Below, piece after piece: positions 36,700-45,333 of a stretch of DNA of 64,000 bases (positions are counted from its first letter, which is position 1; each line of letters begins with the position of its first letter). Source of the stretch: JBPCOI01 sp051000395 (GTDB taxonomy: Bacteria > Actinomycetota > Actinomycetes > Mycobacteriales > Jatrophihabitantaceae). Location of the stretch: positions 56,868 to 120,867 of the forward strand of contig JBPCOI010000027.1 in NCBI GenBank assembly GCA_051000395.1, written 5' to 3'. A program made the translations under genes and the position numbers. A model generated the notes under the pieces. It was given only the letters and a program-made list of their open reading frames with translations. It ran no database searches and had not been told where the DNA came from.

Positions 36700-37650
36700 G
36701 TGAACCATTCGGAGAGTTGGTTCCAGCAGCTTCCGCAGAACCTGATCATCGGGCTGGAACAGGGTTCGTTGTACGCGCTCGTCGCTCTCGGTTACACGCT
36801 CGTGTACGGCGTGCTGCAGCTGATCAACTTCGCGCACAGCGAGGTCTTCATGACCGGCGGCTTCGGCAGCTACCTGGTCGTGAACGGCATCGTCGGCAAG
36901 CGTCACCTCGCTGGCGTGGCCGTGCCGCTCACGGTGCTGGCCGGCATGCTCAGCGGCGCGGTCTGCGGGGCCGGGATCGCCTGGCTGCTGGAGAAGGTCG
37001 CCTACAAGGCGCTGCGCCGACGGGGAGCGCCCAAGCTGGCGTTTCTCATCAGCGCGATCGGCGCGTCGTTCTTCCTGTCCAACCTGGCGGGAAAGCTGTT
37101 CAATCGATTGCCGAACAACGCCTTCCCCACCTACTTCGCCACCGACCACCCGCTGCTGAGCACCGGCAGCGTGCACATCACCCTGCTCGAAGTGATCATC
37201 GTCGTCACCGCGCTGGTGATGATGGTCTTCCTCGACCGGCTGGTGAACCACACGAAACTCGGCCGCGGTATCCGAGCCGTCGCCGAGGATGCGCCGACCG
37301 CTGCGCTGATGGGCATCGACATCGACAAGACGATCTCCCGCACCTTCGTGATCGGCGGTGCCCTCGCCGGGGCGGCGGGATTCATGTTCGGCACCGCGTT
37401 CGGCGTGAGCTACACGATGGGTTTCACGCCTGGGGTCAAGGCATTCGCCGCGGCGGTGCTCGGCGGGATCGGCAACATCCGCGGCGCCATGATCGGCGGC
37501 CTGCTGCTCGGTGAGACCGAGGTCCTGGTCACCAACCTGTCCTTCGTCGGCGCGCAGTGGACCGACGTCGTCAGCTTCGTCGTGCTGGTGCTCGTGCTCA
37601 TCGTGCGGCCCACTGGCATCCTCGGCGAGCGGTTGGGACGGGCAGCGTGA
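36700..37650 (+). CDS. livH: Branched-chain amino acid ABC transporter permease LivH
   Basis: Membrane permease with about eight hydrophobic helices. Family motifs: GLEQGSLYALVALGYTLVYGVLQLINFAHSEVFM cut into the usual first two helices, TKLGRGIRAVAEDAPTAALMGID (the coupling loop for the ATPases), and FAAAVLGGIGNIRGAMIGGLLLGETE. The 316 residues are normal. The GTG start has GAGGAG eight bases upstream. The stop is nested with the livM start (GTGA). Confidence 0.95.
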   Translation: MNHSESWFQQLPQNLIIGLEQGSLYALVALGYTLVYGVLQLINFAHSEVFMTGGFGSYLVVNGIVGKRHLAGVAVPLTVLAGMLSGAVCGAGIAWLLEKVAYKALRRRGAPKLAFLISAIGASFFLSNLAGKLFNRLPNNAFPTYFATDHPLLSTGSVHITLLEVIIVVTALVMMVFLDRLVNHTKLGRGIRAVAEDAPTAALMGIDIDKTISRTFVIGGALAGAAGFMFGTAFGVSYTMGFTPGVKAFAAAVLGGIGNIRGAMIGGLLLGETEVLVTNLSFVGAQWTDVVSFVVLVLVLIVRPTGILGERLGRAA

Positions 37651-39878
37651 AGGCCACCCTGACGCATCCGGTCACCAAGCGGCTGCTCGCCTGCCTGTTC
37701 GGCGGCTTCGTCCTCGCGGTCATGATCGGCAGCCAGGAAGGCAGCCAGACCGACTTCGGCATCTCCTTCCGGCAGGCGGTCGCGCCGGCGCGGCTGCTCG
37801 GCTTCCTGGGCGTCGGTCTGGTGATCTTCGCGCTGATGTCGTTCTGGCCGACCGTGGTGCGCTACTTCGCCCGCCCCGGCGCGCTACCGCTCGGAATCGG
37901 GTTCCTGACCGCGCTCGCGGCGATGACGCTGATGGACTGGTACGACCCGCTGAACGACCCGAAGTTCAGCGGCGTCTCCGCCGCCGCCAGCAACTCGCCC
38001 AACCTCTCGCCGCTGGCCACCGCCTTCTTCGGCTGGCTCGGCTGGACGCTGCTGCTCGGTTCGCTGGTGCTCGGCGGCGCCGCGATCGCCAGCCGGATCA
38101 GGTGGCTCGGATACGCCCTCGGCGCGGTCGGCATCGCCGGCGCGGTGATCGCGTACACCTCCCACGCCGCCGTCGTCGACCTCGCCGGTGGGATCGACCA
38201 CTCCCTGGGCGTTTACGCCGCCGTGATCGGCTACCTGGTGTTCGCCGGCGCGGGCGTGACGATCGCCCGTTCGCAGGTGGAGATCGCCGAGCCGCGCGCG
38301 TTCGTCGATCGGGTGATGAACTGGCGCCCGGGCCTGCCGGTCGTCGTCGTGGGCCTGATCCTCGGCCTGGTCGCCTTCATCAGCGCCGCGTGGTTCGCCC
38401 CGCTTCAGCTCAATGCCACCTTCGCCGACACCAACAGCGACTTCGCCGGCCTCGGTCTGGCGCCGGTGGCCTCGGCGTTCCTGGCGTGGCTGGGGTGGGT
38501 GGTGTTCGCGCTTGCCGTGGTGCTTGGGCTGGCGGCGTGCTACCTGCGCCATCGGGCGCTCGCCTGGGCGGCCACGGCTGTCGGTGTCGCGGGCATCGTG
38601 CTGAGCTTCCTCACCCTGCACGCGATCACCACGCTCGGGGCGCAGCAGGCACCCAACGACGGCAAGACGTGGCAGAACCTCGGGGCCGGCGGCTGGGTCG
38701 CCTGCATCGCATTCAGCCTGATCGCCACCGGCGGCTTCCTCGCCGCGAGCGCCAACGGAGTCGGGCGCGTGCGCAACCGGCGCCCGGCAACCTCCGCGGA
38801 GCCGGTCACCTCGATGATGGAGGGCTTCAACAAGTCCTCGACGTTCAAGACCGTCCTGCTCGTCGCCGTCGCGCTGGCGCTGTTCTACCCGCCGACCCTG
38901 CCCGTCACGTGGCAGAACGTGATCGTCACCCAGATCGGTGTCTACATCCTGCTGACGGTCGGGCTGAACGTCGTCGTCGGCTGGGCCGGCCTGCTCGACC
39001 TCGGTTACATCGCCTTCTACGGCATCGGGTCGTACACGACCGCCTATCTCGTAGGCGCGCTGCCAATCAAGCCGCCGTCGTGGCTGCACATGACTCCACT
39101 GGCGGCGATCCCGTTCGCGATCATCGCGTGCCTCATCGCCGGCCTCCTGCTCGGCGCGCCCACCCTGCGCCTGCGCGGTGACTACCTGGCGATCGTCACC
39201 CTCGGCTTCGGGGAGATCATCCAGATCCTTGCGATCAACAACCCGGGCAACCTGACCGGCGGCCCGCAGGGGCCGGACGTTCCGCACCCGGTCGTGCACC
39301 TCGGCCCGCTGCACCTCACCTGGGGGCTCGACAACCTCCCGTACTGGTACCTGCTCCTCATCATGATCATCGTGATGGTCGTGCTGTTCTTCCGGCTCGA
39401 GGGCTCTCGCCTCGGCCGGGCCTGGGCGGCGATCCGCGAGGACGAGGTGGCCGCCCAGGCGACCGGCATCAACACCACCCGGGCCAAGCTGCTGGCCTTC
39501 GCGATCGGCGCCTCGACGTCAGGGCTGGCCGGGGTGTTCTTCGCCACCCAGGTCGGCTACTTCGACCCGTCTCAGTTCACGCTGCAGAACTCGATCCTGA
39601 TCGTCGCCTACGTGGTCTTCGGCGGTATGGGCTCGCTGCCCGGCGCGATCGCCGGCGCGGCCGTGCTCACCTGGCTTCCCCAGTTCCTCAAGGATCAGGT
39701 GCCGCTGGACGACCGGCAGATGTGGATCGGCGCGCTGGTGCTGGCAATGATGATCTTCCGGCCGGCCGGACTGATCCCGGCCAGGCGCCGCGCCGCCGAG
39801 CTCGCGGGACTGGACAGCCCGGCCAGCTCCGAGGTCTCGGCGGTGCCTGCAGCGGGCAGCATGGCGAGCGTGCCGTGA
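37647..39878 (+). CDS. livM: Branched-chain amino acid ABC transporter permease LivM with large N-terminal membrane extension
   Basis: At 743 residues it is about twice the usual LivM. The last ~350 residues are ordinary LivM: NVIVTQIGVYILLTVGLNVV, GWAGLLDLGYIAFYGIGSY, the coupling loop SRLGRAWAAIREDEVAAQATG and ILIVAYVVFGGMGSLPGAIAG. The first ~390 residues are an added membrane region of about ten helices in two similar halves: GWLGWTLLLGSLVLGGAAIA near residue 128 matches AWLGWVVFALAVVLGLAACY near 279. No known domain is recognised in the extension. It is coupled to livH and livG by GTGA overlaps. Confidence 0.93.
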   Translation: MKATLTHPVTKRLLACLFGGFVLAVMIGSQEGSQTDFGISFRQAVAPARLLGFLGVGLVIFALMSFWPTVVRYFARPGALPLGIGFLTALAAMTLMDWYDPLNDPKFSGVSAAASNSPNLSPLATAFFGWLGWTLLLGSLVLGGAAIASRIRWLGYALGAVGIAGAVIAYTSHAAVVDLAGGIDHSLGVYAAVIGYLVFAGAGVTIARSQVEIAEPRAFVDRVMNWRPGLPVVVVGLILGLVAFISAAWFAPLQLNATFADTNSDFAGLGLAPVASAFLAWLGWVVFALAVVLGLAACYLRHRALAWAATAVGVAGIVLSFLTLHAITTLGAQQAPNDGKTWQNLGAGGWVACIAFSLIATGGFLAASANGVGRVRNRRPATSAEPVTSMMEGFNKSSTFKTVLLVAVALALFYPPTLPVTWQNVIVTQIGVYILLTVGLNVVVGWAGLLDLGYIAFYGIGSYTTAYLVGALPIKPPSWLHMTPLAAIPFAIIACLIAGLLLGAPTLRLRGDYLAIVTLGFGEIIQILAINNPGNLTGGPQGPDVPHPVVHLGPLHLTWGLDNLPYWYLLLIMIIVMVVLFFRLEGSRLGRAWAAIREDEVAAQATGINTTRAKLLAFAIGASTSGLAGVFFATQVGYFDPSQFTLQNSILIVAYVVFGGMGSLPGAIAGAAVLTWLPQFLKDQVPLDDRQMWIGALVLAMMIFRPAGLIPARRRAAELAGLDSPASSEVSAVPAAGSMASVP

Positions 39879-40789
39879 CCGGCGCTGCGCTCCAGGAGCA
39901 GGATTCGCCCGCCGAGGACTACGTTTTCGACGTCGAGCACGTCACCCTGCGCTTCGGTGGTGTGATCAGCCTCAACGACGTCTCCATGCGGATGCGCCGC
40001 GGCGAGATCCTCGCGGTGATCGGCCCCAACGGTGCCGGCAAGACCTCACTGTTCAATTCCCTCACCGGCGTGTACACACCGCAGCAGGGCAGCATCGTCG
40101 TCTCGGGGCGACCGGGACAGCCGCACGTCAGCGTCATCGGCAAGAAGACCCACGTCGTCAACCACCTCGGCATCGCCCGCACGTTCCAGAACATCCGGCT
40201 GTTCCCCGCGCTGACGGCCCTCGAGAACGTCAAGATCGGCATCGAGACGCGGCAGAAGGCCGGCCCGCTCGCGGCAATGCTGGGCATGCCGTGGCAGCGC
40301 AAGGAGGAACGGGAGAGCACGAAGGCGGCGCTCGCGCTGCTCGCCGACGTCGGCCTGGCGATACGGGCCAACGAACTGGCCGGGTCGCTCGCCTACGGCG
40401 AACAGCGCCGGCTGGAGATCGCGCGCGCCCTCGGCACGAACCCCGGAGTACTGCTGCTCGACGAGCCTGCCGCCGGCACGAATCCGGCGGAGAAGCGCGA
40501 CCTCGCCGAGCTGATCAGCCGCATCAACGTGGACCGAGGGATCAGCGTGCTGCTCATCGAGCACGACATGAAGCTGGTGATGTCGATCGCGCACCGCATC
40601 GTCGTGCTGAACTTCGGCGAGAAGATCGCCGAGGGCAGCCCGGTCGAGATCCAGCGCGACCCCGTCGTGGTCGCGGCCTACCTGGGTACGTCCGCCGCCG
40701 ACGCCGAGGAGCAGGCGGAGCAGCAACCGGAACTGCAGCTCATCGACACCGACGCCGTGCAGCGCGACGAGGCGGGCACCTATGAGTGA
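39875..40789 (+). CDS. livG: Branched-chain amino acid ABC transporter ATP-binding protein LivG
   Basis: ABC ATPase with Walker A IGPNGAGKTSLFN, the LivG-type GIARTFQNIRLFPALTALENV Q-loop region, signature LAYGEQRRLEIARAL, Walker B LLLDEPAAGTNP and LIEHDMKLVM. A C-terminal LivG tail (EKIAEGSPVEIQRDPVVVAAYLG) is followed by a variable acidic end. The 304-residue form starts at GTG inside the livM stop. It overlaps livF by eight bases. Confidence 0.95.
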   Translation: MTGAALQEQDSPAEDYVFDVEHVTLRFGGVISLNDVSMRMRRGEILAVIGPNGAGKTSLFNSLTGVYTPQQGSIVVSGRPGQPHVSVIGKKTHVVNHLGIARTFQNIRLFPALTALENVKIGIETRQKAGPLAAMLGMPWQRKEERESTKAALALLADVGLAIRANELAGSLAYGEQRRLEIARALGTNPGVLLLDEPAAGTNPAEKRDLAELISRINVDRGISVLLIEHDMKLVMSIAHRIVVLNFGEKIAEGSPVEIQRDPVVVAAYLGTSAADAEEQAEQQPELQLIDTDAVQRDEAGTYE

Positions 40790-41513
40790 GCCCGGCACCC
40801 TGCTGGACGTCGATGCCATCGAGGTGCGTTACGGCGCCATCCGTGCGCTCAAGAGCATCAGCTTCCACGTGTCGGAGGGCGAGATCATCGCGCTGCTGGG
40901 TGCGAACGGAGCCGGCAAGACGACGACGCAGAAGACCGTCTCCGGGATGCTGCGGCCCACGCTGGGATCGATCACCTTCGACGACCAGCGGATCGACGGG
41001 ATCCCGGCGCACCGCCTGATCCGGATGGGGATCTGCCACGTACCCGAGGGCCGTCACGTGTTCCCCCGGATGACGGTGGCCGAAAACCTCGAGATGGGTG
41101 CGTTCCGCTTCAAGCACACCGACCAGGCCGACCTGGCCCACGTGCTGGAGCTGTTCCCGCGGTTGAAGGAACGCCTCAAGCAGCAGGGCGGGACGCTCTC
41201 CGGTGGCGAGCAGCAGATGCTGGCGATCGCCAGGGCGTTGATGGGCAAGCCGAGGCTGCTGCTTCTCGACGAGCCGTCGATGGGCCTGGCGCCGCTGATC
41301 GTCGCGCAGATCTTCGACATCGTGCGCGAGATCAATTCCTCCGGCGTCACGGTGCTGCTCGTGGAGCAGAACGCGGCGCAGGCACTCACGCTCGCCGACC
41401 GCGGTTACGTCCTCGAGACCGGCGAAATCGTGCTCGAAGGCACCGGCAGCGAACTGCTTGCCGACGACCGGATCCGCGCGGCCTACCTCGGCGAGGAGAT
41501 CGCGGCATCCTAG
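40782..41513 (+). CDS. livF: Branched-chain amino acid ABC transporter ATP-binding protein LivF
   Basis: Second ABC ATPase of the transporter, 243 residues. Walker A LGANGAGKTTTQKTVSG, GICHVPEGRHVFPRMTVAENLEMG (LivF Q-loop), signature GTLSGGEQQMLAIARAL, Walker B LLLLDEPSMGLAPL and LVEQNAAQAL. It ends the livKHMGF operon; a hairpin follows four bases after the stop. Confidence 0.96.
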   Translation: MSEPGTLLDVDAIEVRYGAIRALKSISFHVSEGEIIALLGANGAGKTTTQKTVSGMLRPTLGSITFDDQRIDGIPAHRLIRMGICHVPEGRHVFPRMTVAENLEMGAFRFKHTDQADLAHVLELFPRLKERLKQQGGTLSGGEQQMLAIARALMGKPRLLLLDEPSMGLAPLIVAQIFDIVREINSSGVTVLLVEQNAAQALTLADRGYVLETGEIVLEGTGSELLADDRIRAAYLGEEIAAS

Positions 41514-41516
41514 CCC

Positions 41517-41538
41517 GCTTCGCGCTCCTCCGCGAAGC
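41517..41538 (+). terminator. Hairpin after the liv operon
   Basis: An exact eight-base inverted repeat (GCTTCGCG/CGCGAAGC) with a six-base loop begins four bases after the livF stop. No T-tract follows, as is common for actinobacterial terminators. It probably ends the liv transcript. Confidence 0.55.
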
Positions 41539-41657
41539 TCGGTACAAGTAGCTGCCACGGATCGCACCCGTACCGGGTCAGGATCTTGCCGGCCTCTATG
41601 GTGAGCGAGGGCAGCCGCTGGTGGTTGCCCTCGCACCCCTCACACCTGGAGCGGCGA

Positions 41658-42257
41658 GTGTCGCGTGTCAACGTGCGTGTCCGCCCCGCCGAACACGCCG
41701 ACATCGCCAGCCTGGTCGAGCTCACCCGATCGATCGACCTCACCTCCGGCACCTTCAGCGGGCGCGCCGTCCTCGACGACGGGGTCGAGCACCTGCGCGA
41801 ACGTTACGTCGAGGTCATCGACGACAGGATCCGCGTGCTGCTGGTCGCAGTCGACGAGCCGACCGCCGAGCTCGTCGGCCTGCTGGTCGCCCGCGCGGAC
41901 GAGATCGGGGCGATTGACCTGACCCCGGTGCTGCACGTCAGCCACCTGATCGTCAGCCCGCAGCACCGCCGGCGTGGAGTTGGACGCGCGCTGCTCACCG
42001 CTGCCGTCCAGTTAGCCGACGAGCGCGGCGTCGACCGGGTGCTGGCGACCGCAGGTTCGGGCTCGCGGGAGGCCAACCGCTACCTCGCCCGCCTGGGTTT
42101 CGCGCCGCTGGTGGTGCACCGGATGGCGCCGACCAGCGTGCTGCGCCGCTCGCTCGGGATGTCCGAGGCACCGGAGCGGATGGCCGTGCTGCGCCGCGCT
42201 CGCCTGGTCCGCGCCCAGCGCGCCGGCCTGTCCGGACGAGCCGCCCGCCGCGCCTGA
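41658..42257 (+). CDS. GNAT-family N-acetyltransferase
   Basis: A 199-residue GNAT protein. VNVRVRPAEHADIASLVELTR opens the fold. The acetyl-CoA site is LIVSPQHRRRGVGRALLTAAV (motif A, R/Q-x-x-G-x-G/A). SGSREANRYLARLGFAPL gives motif B and the SREAN helix typical of the family. The C-terminal ~40 residues are basic (RRARLVRAQRAGLSGRAARRA). The substrate is unknown. Several starts are possible; the GTG chosen lies at the beginning of the fold. It is 32 bases upstream of polA. Confidence 0.8.
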   Translation: MSRVNVRVRPAEHADIASLVELTRSIDLTSGTFSGRAVLDDGVEHLRERYVEVIDDRIRVLLVAVDEPTAELVGLLVARADEIGAIDLTPVLHVSHLIVSPQHRRRGVGRALLTAAVQLADERGVDRVLATAGSGSREANRYLARLGFAPLVVHRMAPTSVLRRSLGMSEAPERMAVLRRARLVRAQRAGLSGRAARRA

Positions 42258-42289
42258 GCCCGTCGCACCCCCGCCCTAGACTCGGGCCC

Positions 42290-45031
42290 GTGAGCGACCC
42301 GTCCCGCGCCGCCGCCAGGCTCCTGCTGGTCGACGGCCATTCCATCGCCTACCGCGCGTTCTATGCCCTGCGCGAGGTGGACATGTCCACCACCACCGGC
42401 CAGCCCACCAACGCTGTCTTCGGGTTCACCTCGATGCTGATCAACCTGTTGCGCGACGAGGAACCCACCCACATCGCGGTCGCGTTCGACGTCTCCCGCA
42501 AGACGTTCCGCAGCGAGACCTACGCCGAGTACAAGGCCGGTCGGCAGGAGACGCCGGAGGACTTCCGCGGGCAGGTCACCCTGATCCGCGAGGTGCTCGA
42601 CGCGTTGCGAATCTGCTCGCTGGCCGTCGAGGGGTACGAGGCCGACGACGTCATCGCCACGCTCACCACGCAGGCCGTCGCGGCCGGCACCGAGGTGCTG
42701 ATCTGCACCGGCGACCGCGACGCGCTGCAGCTCGTCAGCGACCGCGTCACCGTGCTGTACCCGCGCCGTGGTGTCAGCGATCTGACGCGGTTCACCCCGG
42801 AGGCGGTGCGGGACAAGTACGAGCTCACGCCGGCGCAGTATCCGGACTTCGCGGCGCTGCGCGGCGACCCGAGCGACAACCTGCCCGGCATCCCCGGCGT
42901 GGGGGAGAAGACCGCCGCGAAGTGGGTGCGCGAGTACGGCTCGCTGGAGGCGCTCGTGGGCGGCGTCGACACGGTCAAGGGCAAGGTCGGCGACGCGCTG
43001 CGCGAGAACCTGGCCAGCGTCGTGCGCAACCGCCAGCTCACCGAGCTGGTCCGGGACGTCGAGCTCGAGGTCACGGTCGACGATCTCGCCCGGGCCCAGT
43101 GGGACCGCGACGAGGTGCACGCCCTGTTCGACGACCTGCAATTCCGGGTGTTGCGCGATCGGCTGTTCGCGTCGGTCGCCGCGCCGGAACCCGAGGCGGA
43201 GGCCGGTTTCGACGTCGCGACGACACGCCTGGGCATCGACGAGCTCACCCAATGGCTCGACGAGCATTCCCGCGCCGCACCTGGCAGCCGGGTCGGCGTG
43301 GCCTTCCGGGGCACGTGGGGCCGCGGCGTCGGGGTGCTGACCGGGATCGCGCTCGCCAGCGAGGACGGCGCGGCGGCCTTCGTCTCGCCCGAGGTGCTCG
43401 GTCCGTCCGACGAGGCAGCTCTGGGCGCCTGGCTCGCCGACGCGGCGGTACCCAAGGCCGTGCACGACGTGAAGGGACCGCTGCTGGCACTGCGCCAGAT
43501 GGGGGCACCTCCCGCTGGGACGACTTCTCCCAGCGGGGGAGGCTGGGCACTGGCCGGCATCACGAGCGACACCCAGCTCGCCGCGTACCTGCTGCGGCCC
43601 GACCAGCGCTCCTTCGACCTCGCCGATCTCGCGCTGCGTTACCTGCACCGCGAGCTGCGCAGCAACGTCGAGACCTCCGGGCAGCTCACCCTCGACGGCG
43701 GCGAGGAGGAGTCCGACGACGCTCTGGCGGAGGTGGAGACACTGCGGGCGGCAGCCGTCAAAGACCTGGCCGGCGCCTTCGACGCGGAGCTGGAGCGCGG
43801 GGGCGCGGCGAGCCTGCTCGCCGACCTCGAACTGCCGCTGACCTTCGTCCTGGCCGACATGGAAGCTGTCGGCATCGCCGCCGACACCGACGCGCTGCTG
43901 GGCCTGCAGGCCGAGCTAGGCGGCGGCGTCAAGGCCGTCGAGCAGGACGCCCACGCCCTCGTCGGCCGGGAGTTCAACCTGGGCTCGCCCAAACAGCTGC
44001 AAGAGATCCTCTTCGATCAGTACGCCCTGCCGAAGACGAAGAAGATCAAGACCGGGTACACCACCGACGCGGACTCCCTGGCCGAGCTCTACGTCCGCAC
44101 GGAACACCCCGTCCTGGAGCTGCTGCTGCGGCACCGCGAGCTCGCCCGGCTCAAATCCGTCGTGGACGGACTGCTCCCGCTGATCGACGACCACGGCCGC
44201 ATCCACACCACCTTCAACCAGACCGTCGCCGCGACCGGCCGGCTGTCGTCCACCGACCCCAACCTGCAGAACATCCCGGTACGCACGGCCGAAGGCCGCC
44301 GCATCCGCGAGGCGTTCACCGTCGGCGCGGGCTACGAGTCGTTGATGACCGCCGACTACAGCCAGATCGAGATGCGGATCATGGCCCATCTCTCTCGCGA
44401 CGCCGGCCTGATCGAGGCGTTCACGACCGGTGAGGACCTGCACAGCTTCGTCGCCTCGCGTGCATTCGACCTGCCGGCGGCGCAGATCGACGCGGAGTTG
44501 CGGCGGCGGGTCAAGGCGATGAGTTACGGCCTGGCCTACGGACTGTCCGCGTTCGGCCTGGCCAAGCAGCTCAAGATCACCCCGGAGGACGCGCGCGGGC
44601 AGATGGAGGCCTACTTCACCCGTTTCGGCGGAGTGCGGGACTACCTGCGCTCGGTCGTGGAGGACGCCCGCCAGACCGGCTTCACCGAGACGATCCTCGG
44701 CCGGCGGCGCTACCTCGACAAACTCAACAGCGACAACCGCAACCTGCGCGAGATGGCCGAGCGAGCCGCGCTGAACGCGCCGATCCAGGGCAGCGCCGCC
44801 GACATCATCAAGGTGGCGATGCTGGGCGTGCACCGCGGGCTCGCCGACGCGGGCCTCCGTTCCCGCTTGCTGCTGCAGGTCCACGACGAACTCGTCCTGG
44901 AGATCGCACCGGGCGAGCGTGCGGCCGTGGAGTCGCTCGTGCGCCGCGAGATGGGGGGCGCCTACGCCCTCGACGTGCCGCTGGACGTGTCCGTCGGCGT
45001 CGGACGCACCTGGCACGAGGCAGCGCACTGA
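42290..45031 (+). CDS. polA: DNA polymerase I
   Basis: A 913-residue Family A polymerase for repair and Okazaki fragment processing. The N-terminal 5'-3' exonuclease has VDGHSIAYRAFYAL, GYEADDVIATL and the LPGIPGVGEKTAAKW helix-hairpin-helix. The central 3'-5' exonuclease-like domain lacks the catalytic acidic set, as in other actinobacteria. Polymerase motifs: DYSQIEMRIMAHLS (A), RRRVKAMSYGLAYGLS (B), VHDELVLE (C). An extra ~16-residue Gly/Pro-rich stretch near residue 405, before WALAGITSDTQ, is encoded by a palindrome. The next gene starts in its stop codon (TGATG). Confidence 0.97.
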   Translation: MSDPSRAAARLLLVDGHSIAYRAFYALREVDMSTTTGQPTNAVFGFTSMLINLLRDEEPTHIAVAFDVSRKTFRSETYAEYKAGRQETPEDFRGQVTLIREVLDALRICSLAVEGYEADDVIATLTTQAVAAGTEVLICTGDRDALQLVSDRVTVLYPRRGVSDLTRFTPEAVRDKYELTPAQYPDFAALRGDPSDNLPGIPGVGEKTAAKWVREYGSLEALVGGVDTVKGKVGDALRENLASVVRNRQLTELVRDVELEVTVDDLARAQWDRDEVHALFDDLQFRVLRDRLFASVAAPEPEAEAGFDVATTRLGIDELTQWLDEHSRAAPGSRVGVAFRGTWGRGVGVLTGIALASEDGAAAFVSPEVLGPSDEAALGAWLADAAVPKAVHDVKGPLLALRQMGAPPAGTTSPSGGGWALAGITSDTQLAAYLLRPDQRSFDLADLALRYLHRELRSNVETSGQLTLDGGEEESDDALAEVETLRAAAVKDLAGAFDAELERGGAASLLADLELPLTFVLADMEAVGIAADTDALLGLQAELGGGVKAVEQDAHALVGREFNLGSPKQLQEILFDQYALPKTKKIKTGYTTDADSLAELYVRTEHPVLELLLRHRELARLKSVVDGLLPLIDDHGRIHTTFNQTVAATGRLSSTDPNLQNIPVRTAEGRRIREAFTVGAGYESLMTADYSQIEMRIMAHLSRDAGLIEAFTTGEDLHSFVASRAFDLPAAQIDAELRRRVKAMSYGLAYGLSAFGLAKQLKITPEDARGQMEAYFTRFGGVRDYLRSVVEDARQTGFTETILGRRRYLDKLNSDNRNLREMAERAALNAPIQGSAADIIKVAMLGVHRGLADAGLRSRLLLQVHDELVLEIAPGERAAVESLVRREMGGAYALDVPLDVSVGVGRTWHEAAH
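43508..43542 (+). repeat. Palindromic element inside polA
   Basis: CCTCCCGCTGGGA and the near-exact complement TCCCAGCGGGGGAGG are separated by seven bases, forming a 13-bp stem with two extra G. It is translated as part of MGAPPAGTTSPSGGG. The flanking protein reads as ordinary PolA on both sides, so the palindrome looks like an in-frame insertion in the non-catalytic middle domain. Confidence 0.8.
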
Positions 45032-45300
45032 TGCCGGGCAGCCGCTGGACGTCCTTCGTCGCCGACCCGCATCGTCGCCGGATCCTGCACGAGGACGGCA
45101 ACGAGCGCCACCGGCTGCGCGTCGAGCATGACCGGGCGACCCTGTTCGTCGAGCTCAGTGACGAGGACGGCCGCGGCCCGTGGACCGTGCTGGCCGTGGA
45201 GCGCGCGACGCGCCGCTACGCGGTCGCCCAAGCCGACACCAAGACCGCCGCGACCGTCGAGGCAGCCCGCCGGCTCAACGGCGGCGAGCTCGGCGGCTAG
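45031..45300 (+). CDS. Small hypothetical protein downstream of polA
   Basis: An 89-residue protein not recognised. It opens MPGSRWTSFVADPHRRRILHED, has a beta-rich middle (RLRVEHDRATLFVELSDED, PWTVLAVERATRRYAVAQA) and a final helix (TAATVEAARRLNGGE). It looks like a single small alpha/beta domain with no membrane segment or metal motif. The ATG shares one base with the polA stop, so it is translationally coupled to polA. Confidence 0.6.
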   Translation: MPGSRWTSFVADPHRRRILHEDGNERHRLRVEHDRATLFVELSDEDGRGPWTVLAVERATRRYAVAQADTKTAATVEAARRLNGGELGG

Positions 45301-45333
45301 CTCAGCCAGCGCCACGGTGCCCCGCTACCCTGA

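Noticed and set aside
41510..41752. Minus-strand 80-codon frame ending GCDPWQLLVPSFAEEREAG
   Set aside because: It starts inside the GNAT gene on the other strand and has no domain; its tail looks faintly protein-like but cannot be supported as a gene.
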